Shown here: positions 23,310-36,597 of the stretch, piece after piece
How the letters are laid out: each line of letters starts with the position of its first letter
Position numbering within the stretch: position 1 is the first letter of the stretch
Assembly (NCBI GenBank): GCA_947561585.1
Contig: CANNZV010001067.1
Span: 62,001-126,000 of the forward strand
Source of the DNA: Caprella mutica
Taxonomy: Eukaryota > Arthropoda > Malacostraca > Amphipoda > Caprellidae
Direction: 5' to 3'
Length of the DNA stretch: 64,000 nt
The notes under the pieces: generated by a model
The model's database searches: none
What the model was told of the DNA's origin: nothing
What the model saw: only the letters and a program-made list of their open reading frames with translations
Program-made: the position numbers and the translations under genes

Positions 23310-24702
23310 CAGCACACCAGCACTAAGGTACAGCACACCAGCACTAAGGTACAGCACACCAGCACTAAGGTACAGCACACCAGCACTAAGGTACAGCACA
23401 CCAGCACTAAGGTACAACACACCAGCACTAAGGTACAGCACACCAGCACTAAGGTACAGCACACCAGCACTAAGGTACAGCACACCAGCACTAAGGTACA
23501 ACACACCAGCACTAAGGTACAGCACACCAGCACTAAGGTACAGCACACCAGCACTAAGGTACAGCACACCAGCACTAAGGTACAGCACACCAGCACTAAG
23601 GTACAGCACACCAGCACTAAGGTACAGCACACCAGCACTAAGGTACAGCACACCAGCACTAAGGTACAACACACCAGCACTAAGGTACAGCACATCAGCA
23701 CTAAGGTACAGCACACCAGCACTAAGGTACAGCACACCAGCACTAAGGTACAACACACCAGCACTAAGGTACAGCACACCAGCACTAAGGTACAGCACAC
23801 CAGCACTAAGGTACAGCACACCAGCACTAAGGTACAACACACCAGCACTAAGGTACAGCACACCAGCACTAAGGTACAACACACCAGCACTAAGGTACAG
23901 CACACCAGCACTAAGGTACAGCACACCAGCACTAAGGTACAACACACCAGCACTAAGGTACAGCACACCAGCACTAAGGTACAACACACCAGCACTAAGG
24001 TACAGCACACCAGCACTAAGGTACAGCACACCAGCACTAAGGTACAGCACACCAGCACTAAGGTACAGCACACCAGCACTAAGGTACAGCACACCAGCAC
24101 TAAGGTACAACACACCAGCACTAAGGTACAGCACACCAGCACTAAGGTACAGCACACCAGCACTAAGGTACAACACACCAGCACTAAGGTACAGCACACC
24201 AGCACTAAGGTACAGCACACCAGCACTAAGGTACAGCACACCAGCACTAAGGTACAGCACACCAGCACTAAGGTACAACACACCAGCACTAAGGTACAGC
24301 ACACCAGCACTAAGGTACAGCACACCAGCACTAAGGTACAGCACACCAGCACTAAGGTACAGCACACCAGCACTAAGGTACAGCACACCAACACTAAGGT
24401 ACAGAACACCAGCACTAAGGTACAGCACACCAGCACTAAGGTACAGCACACCAGCACTAAGGTACAGCACACCAGCACTAAGGTACAGCACACCAGCACT
24501 AAGGTACAACACACCAGCACTAAGGTACAGCACACCAGCACTAAGGTACAGCACACCAGCACTAAGGTACAGCACACCAGCACTAAGGTACAGCACACCA
24601 GCACTAAGGTACAGCACACCAACACTAAGGTACAGAACACCAGCACTAAGGTACAGCACACCAGCACTAAGGTACAGCACACCAGCACTAAGGTACAGCA
24701 CA
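23310..24702. repeat. Minisatellite, 21-bp unit, about 66 copies (largest array)
   Basis: The unit is CAGCACACCAGCACTAAGGTA. Common variants have CAACAC for CAGCAC. A rare pair of changes (CCAACACT then CAGAAC) occurs twice, 231 bp (11 units) apart, near 24391 and 24622, and the CAAC variants at 24275 and 24506 keep the same offset. Because 21 is a multiple of three, frames of 470-507 codons are open on both strands. I do not read them as genes. Confidence 0.97.
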
Positions 24703-25016
24703 ATGCAGTTCGCTTCTTCTAATCGGTAGTTGTTTGACTAGGTGCATTATTTTGCAAGTGGTGGAAATATCTTAAAGACACGCAAAGTAGAGCCAATTTA
24801 GCGGGGGGAGGGGGAGACTGATGGTGTGTAATGATAGCCCCCACACCCCCCATGGGGACTAAGGACCTAAATTGAGGAGATTCGGAGTCTATAAAGAATG
24901 TCATTAATGGGGGCACACTAAATCCAGGCAAAGGGGAAATAAGAACACCACATAGTAATGGGAAGCAAGGAGAAGAGGCACAGGGAACAACAGGCAAACG
25001 GCAAAAAAGAGAAGTA
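24703..25016. other. Unique intronic spacer, nothing recognised
   Basis: A spacer with G- and C-rich patches between the 21-bp array and the next M1 copy. A minus frame at 24719-24997 has no recognisable domain. Confidence 0.5.
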
Positions 25017-25780
25017 GGGTAAGTTATGAATTATCAGTCGGTTTCACATCTTCGGTCATATTAGAAAAAACGATACAAAAATTATTTGGTAAATTTGTGC
25101 TTTAGGTCCGCATCTGATTATCGACATTCTGACACTTAATATAGGTAAAAGGAATCATTTTAAAATGTTTTCCATGAATACCATTTGTAGTGTAAACTCT
25201 TCATTTTCGATATATAGCGCAATTATGTTTCCGGTTGGTAGGCGACAGTAAAGATATATTTGCAGTTTGTTTATGATATAGCATTAAAAATATGTATAGC
25301 GAGGGGCGTGCCGCCCCCTGAAACCCCCTGCCATGTCATTAATCAATCATAAAGTGAGCATTACAACAAACTAGCGGATATAACTAACAACATTAACTTT
25401 TTCATATCTCAAAATGATTTCATTAACAGTATATAAAAGGCATAAAGTCCAGATTATGAAGAAATTAGCTACCTGCTTGATGTTATTCCTACCAGGAACT
25501 TAATTGTACTACATCTCTCAAACCAAGCGTTTCCACAACAAAAGGTATTCTTCAAAAACATCATAAAATGGCTTCTTTTACCCATGTAAAGTGTCAAAAT
25601 ATCGAAAATCAGAGGCGGACCTGAAGCACAAAAATACCAAATATTCAATTGTAATTGGTATCCATGATACCTGCTGCTACCAAGGATACCAAATAAAATT
25701 AATATTAAATAATTACTATTATATCGTATTTTCTTATAAAATCGAAGACGTGCAACAGACCGATAAATCGTAACTTACCC
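25017..25780. mobile_element. M1 MITE copy split by a nested element
   Basis: The left half (25017-25083) starts GGGTAAGTTATGAATTATC and reaches GAAAAAACGATACAAAAATT. The right half (25643-25780) resumes with GGTATCCATGATACC and ends CGATAAATCGTAACTTACCC. TA flanks both ends. With the insert removed the element is about 205 bp, the normal full length. Confidence 0.92.
25084..25642. mobile_element. 559-bp long-TIR element nested in M1 copy
   Basis: The ends are inverted copies starting ATTTGGTA, then TTGTGCTTYAGGTCCGC, and similarity continues for more than 100 bp (through GGTAAAAG and AATACC). ATT on each side may be a 3-bp target duplication. Non-coding. A patch GGGGCGTGCCGCCCCCTG is GC-rich. 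Family not recognised. Confidence 0.88.
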
Positions 25781-28010
25781 TAACTCTACTAACTCATTGG
25801 ATGTATAAATACGTTACAGGTGAACGAATGGATGCAGCCTAAATAAGAGCAGCAATATCCACGGAAAGAATATGATTCAAATAGCTACTTAAACTTATCT
25901 TAAATAATGCAGAGTTTCGAGACAATACATCATTATTACTTGCAGTGGCTTATTCGATAGCATCAATAAATAACACAATCCAATATTTAATGAATAAAAC
26001 ACTATTTGTGAATACAATAAGAGATGTTTATCAGTCAGGAGTATAATGGAGAAGAACTGGAGACAGTAGCAACATCATTTGGAGGAGTTAGCAACTGACA
26101 CCCCTTGCAAATGGGATTACATTCTCACAAACCCCATTGCCTCTGTAAGTAACCCCATAAACTAATCATGAAGTCATGAATAACAAATAAGACACTGCCG
26201 AGACATGTAAAAAATGATATGCCATCAAACAGAAAAGATGTCAAGCAGAACAGTCTACACATTTAGCAACAACTATCATAATTATACTCGTGTTTACAGC
26301 TGAACTTATCCTCAAATAACAAAGCTGTAACATATTACGTTCAAAAGTAATAACTAAATTGGTTCAGTAATGTATGGACTTATTTTGTACAACCTGTAGT
26401 CATGTTGCTATCAAACATGCTTCTTATCAACTGTTTAGAAGATAGTACCAATATGACTAGTTCCAGTTTATTAATTAGCTACCAATAAGGTATAGCTGGT
26501 AGCAGAGCAAATATTTTGATTAGAAATAAATGCGATATATGCATTATATTGTACATGTCTCACTTCACCAAAAAATATCTGTTTCTTAGATAACACACTA
26601 CTATAGTTACTATGAATTAAAAGATAGTTCTACAAAATATTTCAAATCTAAATAAACATTAATAGTACATAAGATACAGGGAAATATTCCATCTAGGTTC
26701 CAATCCCATCAACATAAAAAATAATGGCGAATTTCTTATTCACCAATCAAGAGGGTATTTTCGAGGGGAACACAAAATTCCAGGACTGGAGATCTTCAAA
26801 TATTCCCGCTAGATGGCACTGGTAAATAAAAGACGCGGAGCTCTTGATTCAATCTGCAAGATCATGAATTCCAAAATATGTTTTTATGATTCGACAGGAC
26901 ACATCAAAGGAGTTGCCAGTGCTATGTACATATTATCTGTAGCCAACAAATTCTCTGTCATTGAAGAGCTAAAATTAATCACGCTGAAGACGGTATTGTG
27001 AATTTGAAACAATTACAAGTTTGGATGACAAGTAGGCTATTAGAATATCACTTATGATAAGTAGAGTAATAAGTTCATAACGAACTCACAAGTAGATTCA
27101 AATCTCATTATCAAACAAATGAAGATTATAATATTGGCCTTATCTACAGCAGTCTCCTCGAAAGCTATTTCAAATCTATCAATGGACCAATATCATCTTC
27201 TTTATTAACTTTTGATTTTCCACATCGCTGAGCAAAATGAATTCCTCGGAAGAAAAAGGCCTCTACCTTATTATTCAAATTAACCTTTGAAGGGCCTAAA
27301 TAGGCTGGCGTAGGAATGCCCTTAGAAAACCAATAGGCCTTGATTCGCTCGCAGATATTACTTTGCTGGAGGGTTAGCGATAACAAGCTAAAACCTCGTG
27401 CACGCCGCCGCAAAACATCTAAACTTAGCAATAGCTGCGGCATGAATAAAATAATCACATTTGTGAAATAGGAGGCATGTGTTTACCAACTCTGTACAGC
27501 GGCAACATAAATATGCGTGATTCTTGCGAGGACGTGGAAGCTAGTGAGCACATCTTTACGTAATGAGATATAGAGAAGTTACGCCAGTACATACATCAAG
27601 ATGTAATCCTTTATTGCGCCTAACCTTCTAGGGGAGCTATTCAACAAAACAAAATCTATTGGAATTATTCAAAACAAAGCTATCAGGACTCTCAATGTCA
27701 AAAGACGAATATGCAAAACAACCTGCCTGTCTCATCGAACATACGGCTACGGAGCTATTTGAGCAGGACACGTTTTACCTCGTACACCGGACATCGCCCT
27801 CTCTACTCGAAATTATTTACTAAATACATTCGCTAGGGAATTAACATTATACGAGGAATAATTAAAAGCAAGTGTTGGGCTAAGATATAAACTGAAAGAT
27901 AACAGTTGGAAATAAAATGATTGCAACTTATAATCCTATTCTAAAGATGAATCACATTGCTAATTACAGAGGTTGTTTATAGATTTGCTCATATAGATGA
28001 TAGATCACTA
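25781..28010. other. Unique intronic DNA, one faint RT-like remnant
   Basis: AT-rich. In 27640-27860 the plus strand reads GIIQNKAIRTLNVKRR, reminiscent of the tail of non-LTR reverse transcriptases, but is soon closed and too short to call. The minus frame at 27165-27458 has no known domain. Confidence 0.4.
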
Positions 28011-28154
28011 GGGTAAGTTCTCAATTATCGGTCAGTTCCCCATTTTCAGACACGTAAGAAAAAACGATATAATAAAAATAAGTAACCATTAATATATCGT
28101 TTTTTTTTTATATGACCGAAGATGTGAAACCTACCGATAATTCAGAACTTACCC
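28011..28154. mobile_element. M1 MITE copy, short form without core
   Basis: GGGTAAGTTCTCAATTATC on the left and GATAATTCAGAACTTACCC on the right, with TA on both sides (28009-28010 and 28155-28156). The 144-bp length shows that the core palindrome is absent. Confidence 0.92.
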
Positions 28155-28413
28155 TAATGCTTTTTTGCGTGCAGTAGGAACCACATCCGCCAAGACAGAC
28201 ATTGACACACGTGAGGTCAAAGCAAGGGAAGTGCCCATGTAAAGCATGTAAAGAGCATTAATGAGCGCTAGATATTCCTTAAGCATTTACACTATTTATT
28301 ATAAGCAAGGGAGAAGGGACGCAATCACCGTGTACATCTACTCTAATTGACGCATTGAGTTGAACAGTCACTGCAATGAGTAAACAGAGAACTGTACTTC
28401 AAAGAATAAATAC

Positions 28414-28556
28414 GTGTAAGTTACGAATTATCGGTCAGTTCCAAATATTCGGTCATATAGGAAAAAGTTAGATAATAAAATTTAATAATCAATATTATAT
28501 TGTTCTTTTTCTTTTATGACCGAAGATGTAACCGACCGATAATTCGTAGCTTACCT
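28414..28556. mobile_element. M1 MITE copy, short form without core
   Basis: GTAAGTTACGAATTATCGG on the left and CCGATAATTCGTAGCTTACC on the right, about 143 bp. It lies about 260 bp from the copy at 28011, in the same short form. Confidence 0.92.
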
Positions 28557-28936
28557 ACTTAGAGGTAAACATATGCAAAAACAGTTTGGTTAGAAAGTTA
28601 CCATTTAAACAGCAAGCTAAATAGCTGAATCTAAGCAGATAATGTGGAGGAGACATTTTCTAAATAATGTGGCACAGCACATTAAAGGAGGCACCATTTT
28701 GAAATTACCTTATTACCCACTGAATGGTATAAATTATGAATTGGAAAAGTAAACACATTTCCAAAATCAACAGAGGCCATATACGAGTGTGAAAATGGAA
28801 AAAAGGATGATTGCAACAGTAATAAGCTACAGTCTCTAAATACTAATGTAAAATAGGCTTTAGACAGCAAGCACATTGTGGTAAATCTTCTTATGATCGC
28901 AATAAAGTATCGGTACCAATAGTTTTTCTCCGATAA

Positions 28937-29060
28937 TAGAAACAATATAATCCCTAGGGATGTTTGTAGGATGAGAATGATTTGAGATGTTAATTCGAGG
29001 GACTACTCATTACGAGTCCTGTGAGGCGATACATCCCTAGCTGCAAAAACTATTGTTTCT
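28937..29060. mobile_element. Small foldback element (CCCTAGGGATGT ends), tentative
   Basis: TAGGGATGT near 28957 and ACATCCCTA near 29031 are inverted, and AGAAACAAT and ATTGTTTCT extend the pairing outside. AATAGTTTTT and AAAAACTATT also face each other. It could be a degraded MITE. Confidence 0.4.
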
Positions 29061-29776
29061 TCCCCAGGTCTGAAAATATTCGACTGAGCCTATTCACAAT
29101 GGGCCTCCCTTTTGTGTTGCCACAAAAAAAAAAATATTTCGCCGTAACTTTCTGGCGCGTTCATTTACATTTTTGGTGAGAGGAGAACATTCGTCTTATG
29201 GGCCGGTATCTGCCCATGCAACATTACACAGTACCTCTCTCATATCTGCTGAGATCAGCAAAAAGAACCCTAGAGATGGAATGAAGAAACTTTTTAGCTA
29301 CTTCCATAGGATATTGGATACATTGATCAACTTTTGAAGCCTCTGAATTACAGACATTGTTTTTATATAAAATCTTTACATTTGCCACTCAGTGTGCCTG
29401 CCATAAAGACAAATCAATACCATGACAAATAAATGGAAGTAACTGTAGCTGTGGAAATATATTCAGATATTCTCTAATCTTGTAGAACAAGAGAAAGAAG
29501 AAGTGAACTTTAGAGAGATTGTTAGTGCTAAAGTTGGTGGTACTTCTAGGAAGTATTTTTTTAATTAGTCCGACACATGCAAGAAGACTTGACATCTTGA
29601 GGAGGCCTCACGTTGTCCTGACTAGATTTAGCGAGAGAAGTTGGTAGGTATAGGCCTATTGAACCCTCGTGTCTCCTCGAGTAGGCTTACACTCGAGAGG
29701 GTAGGCCTACACACACTGATGTAGTGTCAGAAACATTGAAGTAACGAAGTTCCACCGGAATAAGGAAGAACTGATC
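29061..29776. other. Unique intronic DNA, nothing recognised
   Basis: Unique AT-rich sequence with one short minus frame (29389-29595) lacking any domain. Confidence 0.55.
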
Positions 29777-30190
29777 CTAATCAAAAATTAAGCTAAGAAG
29801 AAAAATAAACCTTAATTTACAGTAACTATTTGAACAGTTTGACGAGATAAAATGTACTAAAGTACTGGCATTGGTAAATAGTCGATAGGAACACTGACTT
29901 CCTTTCAAGTCATCGCAAAATAAGAGATGGAAATTGTGCGAGAGTTTTTCTCCCCAGAGATCTATCCGCAGGTATTCCAAGTCACATTCCTTGTCCGATA
30001 TTCCCGAAAAATCAGCCAAGGAGTTGAAGTGGAAGAAGTCCTCGAGTTTAAATATCCTCCTCATCTTTTCCGTCCAAGACGCGTCTTCTCTGTCTCTACG
30101 CAATATCGGCTTTTTGTCACCCAAGATTGCTTGACCTTCTAACAGAGATGATTTGAAACTGGTACTTTTTGTAGTAAGAATTATTTTCAT
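29777..30190 (-). other. Unrecognised 137-codon open frame, possible exon or pseudogene
   Basis: This is the longest non-repetitive open frame in intron 1. Its composition is protein-like (WTEKMRRIFKLEDFFHF, ADFSGISDKECDLEYL, DLWGEKLSHNFHLL), with balanced charged and aromatic residues. I do not recognise a domain. Two plus-strand frames overlap it and are probably shadows. A start at 30190 (ATG) is possible, but no promoter or splice evidence was found. It may be a nested gene fragment or chance. Confidence 0.25.
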
Positions 30191-31169
30191 CTGTAGTAGA
30201 TATTATTAATGTGCTGATGAAGGGGGGCGAGGCAGATTGGATAATCTTAATGTTACCTGTACTAATTCGCCTAGAAAATGATCTGATGTCACAGGAAATT
30301 ATTCTAGAATTATTTCTTACATTTGTCTTCTACTCCCATGACTAAATGTATTGTCTCATCACAGGGCATCATCAAATAGAATGATTGTGATTTAATTGGA
30401 TGTTGATTGAGTTTCCCCTCTGCCACTCAATAAAATGTCCATCTATTCCGAGAAGACACTCCCCTCAGAGAGAGTTGGAGTGCTCTATCCCTTCTTTGTG
30501 CCTGACTCAAACACGTCTTAAGCACGTTTGAGCAGCTCTAAATATAATATATATACCTGCTGCTTTCAACCCTCTCCAATATTGACAGATTTCCAGGAAT
30601 TTCACGATTACCCCTTTTCGCAGAATTAAAACTGTTTTACTTCACATTGTATGCATAAAATTATTATAACCAATAGAATTTTTAAACCAAATATAATTCG
30701 TTATTCTGTCTATTGATTTCTTTTAAAATCCGACATTGTGAAGTTTCAATTGGCTAATGATTTTGTGCTTTAGTACTTACCGGTAATAAATTGAGCTTCT
30801 CCGTAGCTGAACAAATAAACACAGATCAAGCCATAAATCTCCAAGAGAGGGATTTACTTTCTATGTAGAACAGGCAGGAGGAAACCTACTAACCAACAAA
30901 GATCATTAATATATCTTTGGACGATCCAAGATATTATTGACATTTTGTGATCACTGAGTATGCAAATTCATAAGAAGCTCATTAGTTACTTTCTCTCAAT
31001 ATCACAGCTATTGATCTAAAATAAATTAGAAGAAACCGTGGAACCGGTAGCCAAAAATGTTCCACTATAATAGCTATAATTATGAAACTGACGTACAGTA
31101 AACGGATTGGACATCACGTTCCTCTTTTCTGCTAAATAAATATATTTACAATTATTTATACTTCACTTT
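30191..31169. other. Unique intronic DNA, nothing recognised
   Basis: AT-rich with closed frames. No structure seen. Confidence 0.6.
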
Positions 31170-31282
31170 GGGTAAGTTACGAATTATCGATCTGTTCTCC
31201 ATTTTCGGTCATATATATTTTATTATACCGTTTTTTCTTATATGACCGAAAATGTGGAACAGATCGATAATTCGTAATATAC
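31170..31282. mobile_element. M1 MITE copy, minimal form
   Basis: Only 113 bp: the two inverted ends (GGGTAAGTTACGAATTATCG, and CGATAATTCGTAATATACT reversed) face each other with almost no spacer. Confidence 0.9.
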
Positions 31283-34200
31283 TTTATTATGAATAGAAAT
31301 CATCAAGTGTCCTGTTTATCGGACAGAAGTGAGCTAGAACAAATGGAGCAGAGTAGGAAAAGCTTATTTACAAAAGGGAAGATAGAACCAAGCAGCTATA
31401 ATCGGCCTTAATGAACCGAGGTATTTATCGAGCCTGGTAATTGATGGGGGAAATTATCGCAGTCAGTGCCGCTGGCTAATGATTTCAGCTATACCATCCT
31501 TTCATGCAGAACATGCAATTTAACAATCTACATTTGCCTGCTCAAGTAGATCATACAGTCACACACAAACTATGTAAAACAAATAGATAATGTGCCTAAC
31601 CATTCAGACAAATATGGAAATAAAATAAGTGTTTAGAATAAATATGTGAACAGAAAGCGGATTTGTACCGAGAAAGTAATAAAAGAGAAAATAATGGCAG
31701 GTTAGAGAAATGTTTTTGGCTGTTTCATAATATAAAAATAAAAGGCATAACTACATGCAAACTAAACTAAACAAATAATATCACAGAGTTACACTTTTTC
31801 AGCTAATAAAAGAGACAGTTGTAACTGTTTTCGTATCACAAAAAACAAACTACACATCTACCACTTATCGTCCATTAAATCATTATCAGAAAATAAATAT
31901 ATAATGAACTAGTTAAAGTAAATGTATTCATATCCATCAGAGGACTTTTTTGTAAATGTTTCTTAATCCTACTTATCCACTTAACTTGGCTACCTAGCTC
32001 CATTTCTCAAACAAACGCCCTACCTAACTACTTCTGCCAGCGTCGCGTGTGGTCACCCTAACCATACACTCATACCTACGAGACGACCTAACAATAAAAA
32101 GTAGTTCGATAAAGGAATTAAATGGATAAATAGAGTCCATTATTGCTTTATCAGTTAAATGTTCCATGCAAGCTCTCTTAAAGGATCAACCTACTATGGC
32201 TAGCTGATAAGGATGTGGTACCTACTGTATTGTCCAACAATAAAACATTGGATTACGTTTTAGCTAATCATTCTCATACTGCTTTATTGATTTCAAGAAA
32301 ATTTCAATGTTTGAGAGCAAGAATTAAGTGAAGAATTATGTAGTGTTTATGCAAAACAGAACTAGAGGTACTAGCTTAGGCTAAGATGCTAGGGTGATAC
32401 TACAGGGAAAAATGCAGAACCCACCAACACTAGAACAAATTAAGATTGTATCTTCTAATTATAATCGGTTGATTGTTTGACCAAGTAAAGTTTGATATAC
32501 GGCTATGCAGGACTCTCTTAATTTACTAATTCAGATGTGTATCGGCTATTTGAATTACCTATAGTGAGACGAGATAATTATTGGCCAAACTAGGACGTTT
32601 GGTTTATTTAAATTTTATCGTTCGGTTGTTCAACTTACTTACTGCCTGCTTGCTACCATTATACAGATTAGGGCCTAATTCTACATAATTGAGGTAATAA
32701 CTTCCAATTTAAACAGACAAATCCGTTGAAGATGGTTTACTACCAAAGAACAAAAGGTGTGCGTATACATACATTCCAAAATTATAGAATCTAAGGAATA
32801 AGCAACTCAATATCTCAAAGCCAGACATTTTACGATGCACAACTTGCAATTTATTTTAAACAAGCTATTCAATTGGTATCAGAAGACTGCCAATTTCTTT
32901 CTTTTTTCTTACCTAATATACACAATTGAGCCATTTCTGATTTTCCAGAAGCATCAATCTGAGTCAATTTACTCCAAAGTTTAAATCTCGAAGCTACCTA
33001 CTTATCTCGACAGTGAATGTGGCTATGAAGCCTTTGTACGCTATTCTACCACTAGCACAAAAGCTGCCAGTTTATTTAATCAATAAATTCAAGGAGTGTT
33101 TATCCTCATAGACAGCCAGTAAGTAAGATAGGCAGCCATCAACCTAAAAGTTCCAATTTTTTGTAAGCATGTACCTAGATGGCTACCTGTTTTCTTAATT
33201 CTCTTATCATGAAAGTGTTTTATTCAGTATTTCTAAATATTATCTTCTGGGGATATTTGAATAACTAAACGATTGCTCTATTCAAAAAGATGCATTTAAA
33301 CTCAACTAAATTTGACTTATCTGGGATGAAGAATAAATTTGAACTATTTACATTCTATTACCCGGTGATTTATTGAGTACTCTGACACATTAACCAGTTA
33401 GAACAGTGCCGCACTAGAATGCCCAACATAAAGATAAAAACATTCATAATATTTGAGCTATTTACTGCTGCGTACAGTAAGGGACACAAACTCTTTTCTC
33501 AGTACTACAGCTGCCGAAGAAACCTAATAGGTAGCGGGCACAATCTTTTCTACTGAGGATGCACTGAATCATGCAGACTCTAATTAGCCAGACACAAAGG
33601 GTCCTTCAGGACACAGAAGGAGAAGCAATACACATTACTATTCCACAATAAAAACCAATCCAAATGAATTCAGTTTAGAGGACTACACAAATTCCATCAC
33701 CAGATAGGAGTAACACTAGATAAAATCAATGTAAATTTTATATGATCCATCAGTGATTTGTATGTATTACATAAAGATTACTACGACAAGTTCAAGACAA
33801 AACTACACATCTTTGTGTTCCGTTTCGTCTCTCTGTTGATTTTTGTGTTCTAAGACAGTAGGTAGAAGGCCCAGGACTTTGATTAGCCCCTCCATACAAA
33901 CAGTCGAGTGGCTTATCGAATATCCCATGCAGATATTCTTCCCTTTCTTCTTCTCGCTGCATTGTCTGTTCATTATAAGTAAAGCCCTTTGATGTCTTAC
34001 TCATCATTATTAGCATGTGGAAACTTCGGCTCATGCATATCATTAAAATTTATAGGGAGAAATTAATAACAAAGAAATCAGTTGGATTAGAAATCATTCG
34101 TTTGGGTGTTTACCATACATTTAGTCAGAAAAATGTCTCGAGTGAAGCCAGAGAGAATAATTAGGTCACCGGGAACAGAACAACTATAAATAACGCGAGA

Positions 34201-36460
34201 ATTAAAATGAGAATTTTCTATTTAAACTCGTGATGTTATTTCTAATTGTGATTCAACCGTTAACTTTCTAAAGGTGCAATCAAGCGTAAATCCCTGCTTC
34301 TCCCTAATTTTACAAGTACCCCACTTGACTTTTTTTCAGAAGAAATTCACTTCATCTGTACAGTAGAGGAAGAAAATTGGGAATCTCTTGAGCTATTCCT
34401 AGCTATGCATGGACGCTGCTTTCTCCAGGTACATTCGAATGATTACAGGATAGCTTTCTACTCCCACCCTCTACAGCATTAGGTCCCTAATGTTCGTACT
34501 AACCAGTGTACATAAGCAGAAGGTAATATCGTGATTCAATTGTGACAGGTGTAAGTGACATGTGGGCAAATCTTCTTGAAACTCCTCAACGTACACACAA
34601 GTGCCAGGTTCTTTTTTTAGTCCTGTACTCTCTTTTCGAAAAGTAAATACATTTTAACCTGCCTGGACGTGAGGTCATAGCTCACAAGGATCCTTTGTTT
34701 TAATAGCAATTATTAATATTTTCATGAAATGAATGATATGAATCTATTTCTTCTTTTAAAGATTTAAAATTTACAAGATTGAGACATAATAATCTCACGA
34801 AAGCAGAAAATTATGAAAAGAAACCAATTGATTGTTAAGAAGCAAGATATAGAAACCATAATGAACAATTATTCGAAGAGACGGGAAAATAAATCAATAG
34901 AATAATTGGCTCCCAAACAAATCATTTATAATACAAAAATAATTACATCGGAAAAATGTCAAAGAAATAAATCCATTTATGAGAAGAAAATTCTCATTAT
35001 TAGAATCCATATATTCTTTACCGGCGAAGGCATTTCAATAAAACATCTTGCATTTATTCTGATCACGTCATTTGCCATGAATTGCCTTTTATGTGGAATG
35101 TTTCAAGAGTTATTTAAAAAAGTGAACAAAGAATCCGCGACTCATAAGATCAAATGAATTGGCAGAATGTTAGAGAATAACAGTGGGACTTGTGACCGCA
35201 ATAGGAGTCTCTCTCTCTCTCTCTCTCTCTCGCAATGCTGCTTAACTTACTCCACTCTAATTAACTACAAACTGAATCTCTCCTGCTAGTAAATTTGTCA
35301 GCGTATTCGCCATGCTCAGTCCATTGCAACTAACGGCAACACTAAAGCATGTGTCCTCCATTAACATTTCAAAGGAATGAATAGGAGTACAAGAGACCAG
35401 AGAATGATTGAGTAACTGACGACACTTCTAGATAACAGAGTATTGACACCAGAACAATTCAGTAGCTAAGTAATGCAACAAACAATCTAATACTTATCAC
35501 CAAAACAGAAGGATCAACTTAAATTGGAGATAGGAGACTCCTTCAATTGGCTATCAATATTCTAGTTTCACCATCACCGTCACAAAATATATAAACATGT
35601 TAATTAAATTTAGTACGGTGCACTATCTCATGAGGGATGGCGGTGCAGAGGCCAGACAAAACAGAGCTATCTGGTACATCGAATTGGTAGGTAATTATGC
35701 CAAAGAAAGCCCCAAGCGAGTATCACACCACTTTGCACAGATTAATGGTCAGATATACCCTTGAGGTACGTCTAGACGGTAGGGGGCGTGGCTAATTGCA
35801 AGCAGAGACCAGGACTCAACCAAAAGGAGGAGGAGCGAAAGAATACTCTGGAAACTGGCGCAACCTGCTGGCGGTTTTGGAAACTTCTTGCGCTTGCAAA
35901 ACTGAAAGAGAATATTAGTCTCTGATTTTAAACAGATTGTAACAATGCATTTATAATGAATATGAAAGTGGGGAATAATCTAACGGACTAGAGATGAATT
36001 GTGCCGCTACGTTACGCACTCTGGCGGCGCTAAGAAGACGTACAATGCTTCGCCAGTTTAATAAAGGCTCATTCAGAGCATTGTATTGCAGCAGCTATTG
36101 TCTGACCCAAATGCTAAAAGATTCGAACAAGGTGGCTGCTTACGAAATATAGGACTGGCATTACATCAGGAACAACATTTAGCCTCCCAACTATCAACTA
36201 GAGGGCTTCGTGCCAAACTCAAGAGACTTGAAACATTCCATGACTATGCTGAGAGCACTTACACTGTTGAAATAGAGTGAATTAATCTGACGAGCCAGCC
36301 TGCCTGCGTCGTGATATTCTGCTAAATTTCCCCTACTGAAGAAGAAACACGTAGCTTACATGAAAAGAAATTATTTGCCCAGACTTTGCGGCAAAAAAAG
36401 CTATAAGCAGCAAATCTAATGAAAAGGAAGAAACGTGACCAATTGAGCTGATCAACGGTA
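31283..36460. other. Unique intronic DNA, about 5 kb, nothing recognised
   Basis: The longest repeat-poor stretch in the window. It has a (CT)n run at 35209-35231. Small open frames (33792-34043 minus, 34906-35157 plus, 36086-36280 plus) lack domains. No inverted repeat was noticed. Confidence 0.5.
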
Positions 36461-36597
36461 GAGAGGGAAGGAGAGTTGGAGAGGGAAGAAAGAAGATGGA
36501 GAGGGGGAGAAAGAAGATGGAGAGAGGGAGAAATAAATGGAGAGGGGGAGAAAGATGGAGAGTGGGAGAGAGCGGGATAGAGATGGAGAGGAAAAGG
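36461..36597. repeat. Irregular purine-rich tandem repeat (GAGAGGGRGAAAGAWGGA type)
   Basis: The plus strand is almost wholly A and G for about 140 bp with a loose 18-21-bp period. The Ser/Pro/Leu-rich minus frames across it are by-products. Confidence 0.85.

Noticed and set aside
23204..24729. Frames of about 470-507 codons on both strands
   Set aside because: Same cause, from the 21-bp array. Four overlapping frames cannot all be real, and none has a domain or unique sequence of any length.
27640..27860. Possible reverse transcriptase tail (IIQNKAIRTLN)
   Set aside because: Short, broken by stops and without the catalytic part.
35208..35231. (CT)n run as a possible promoter element
   Set aside because: A plain microsatellite in mid-intron with no exon or start signal nearby.
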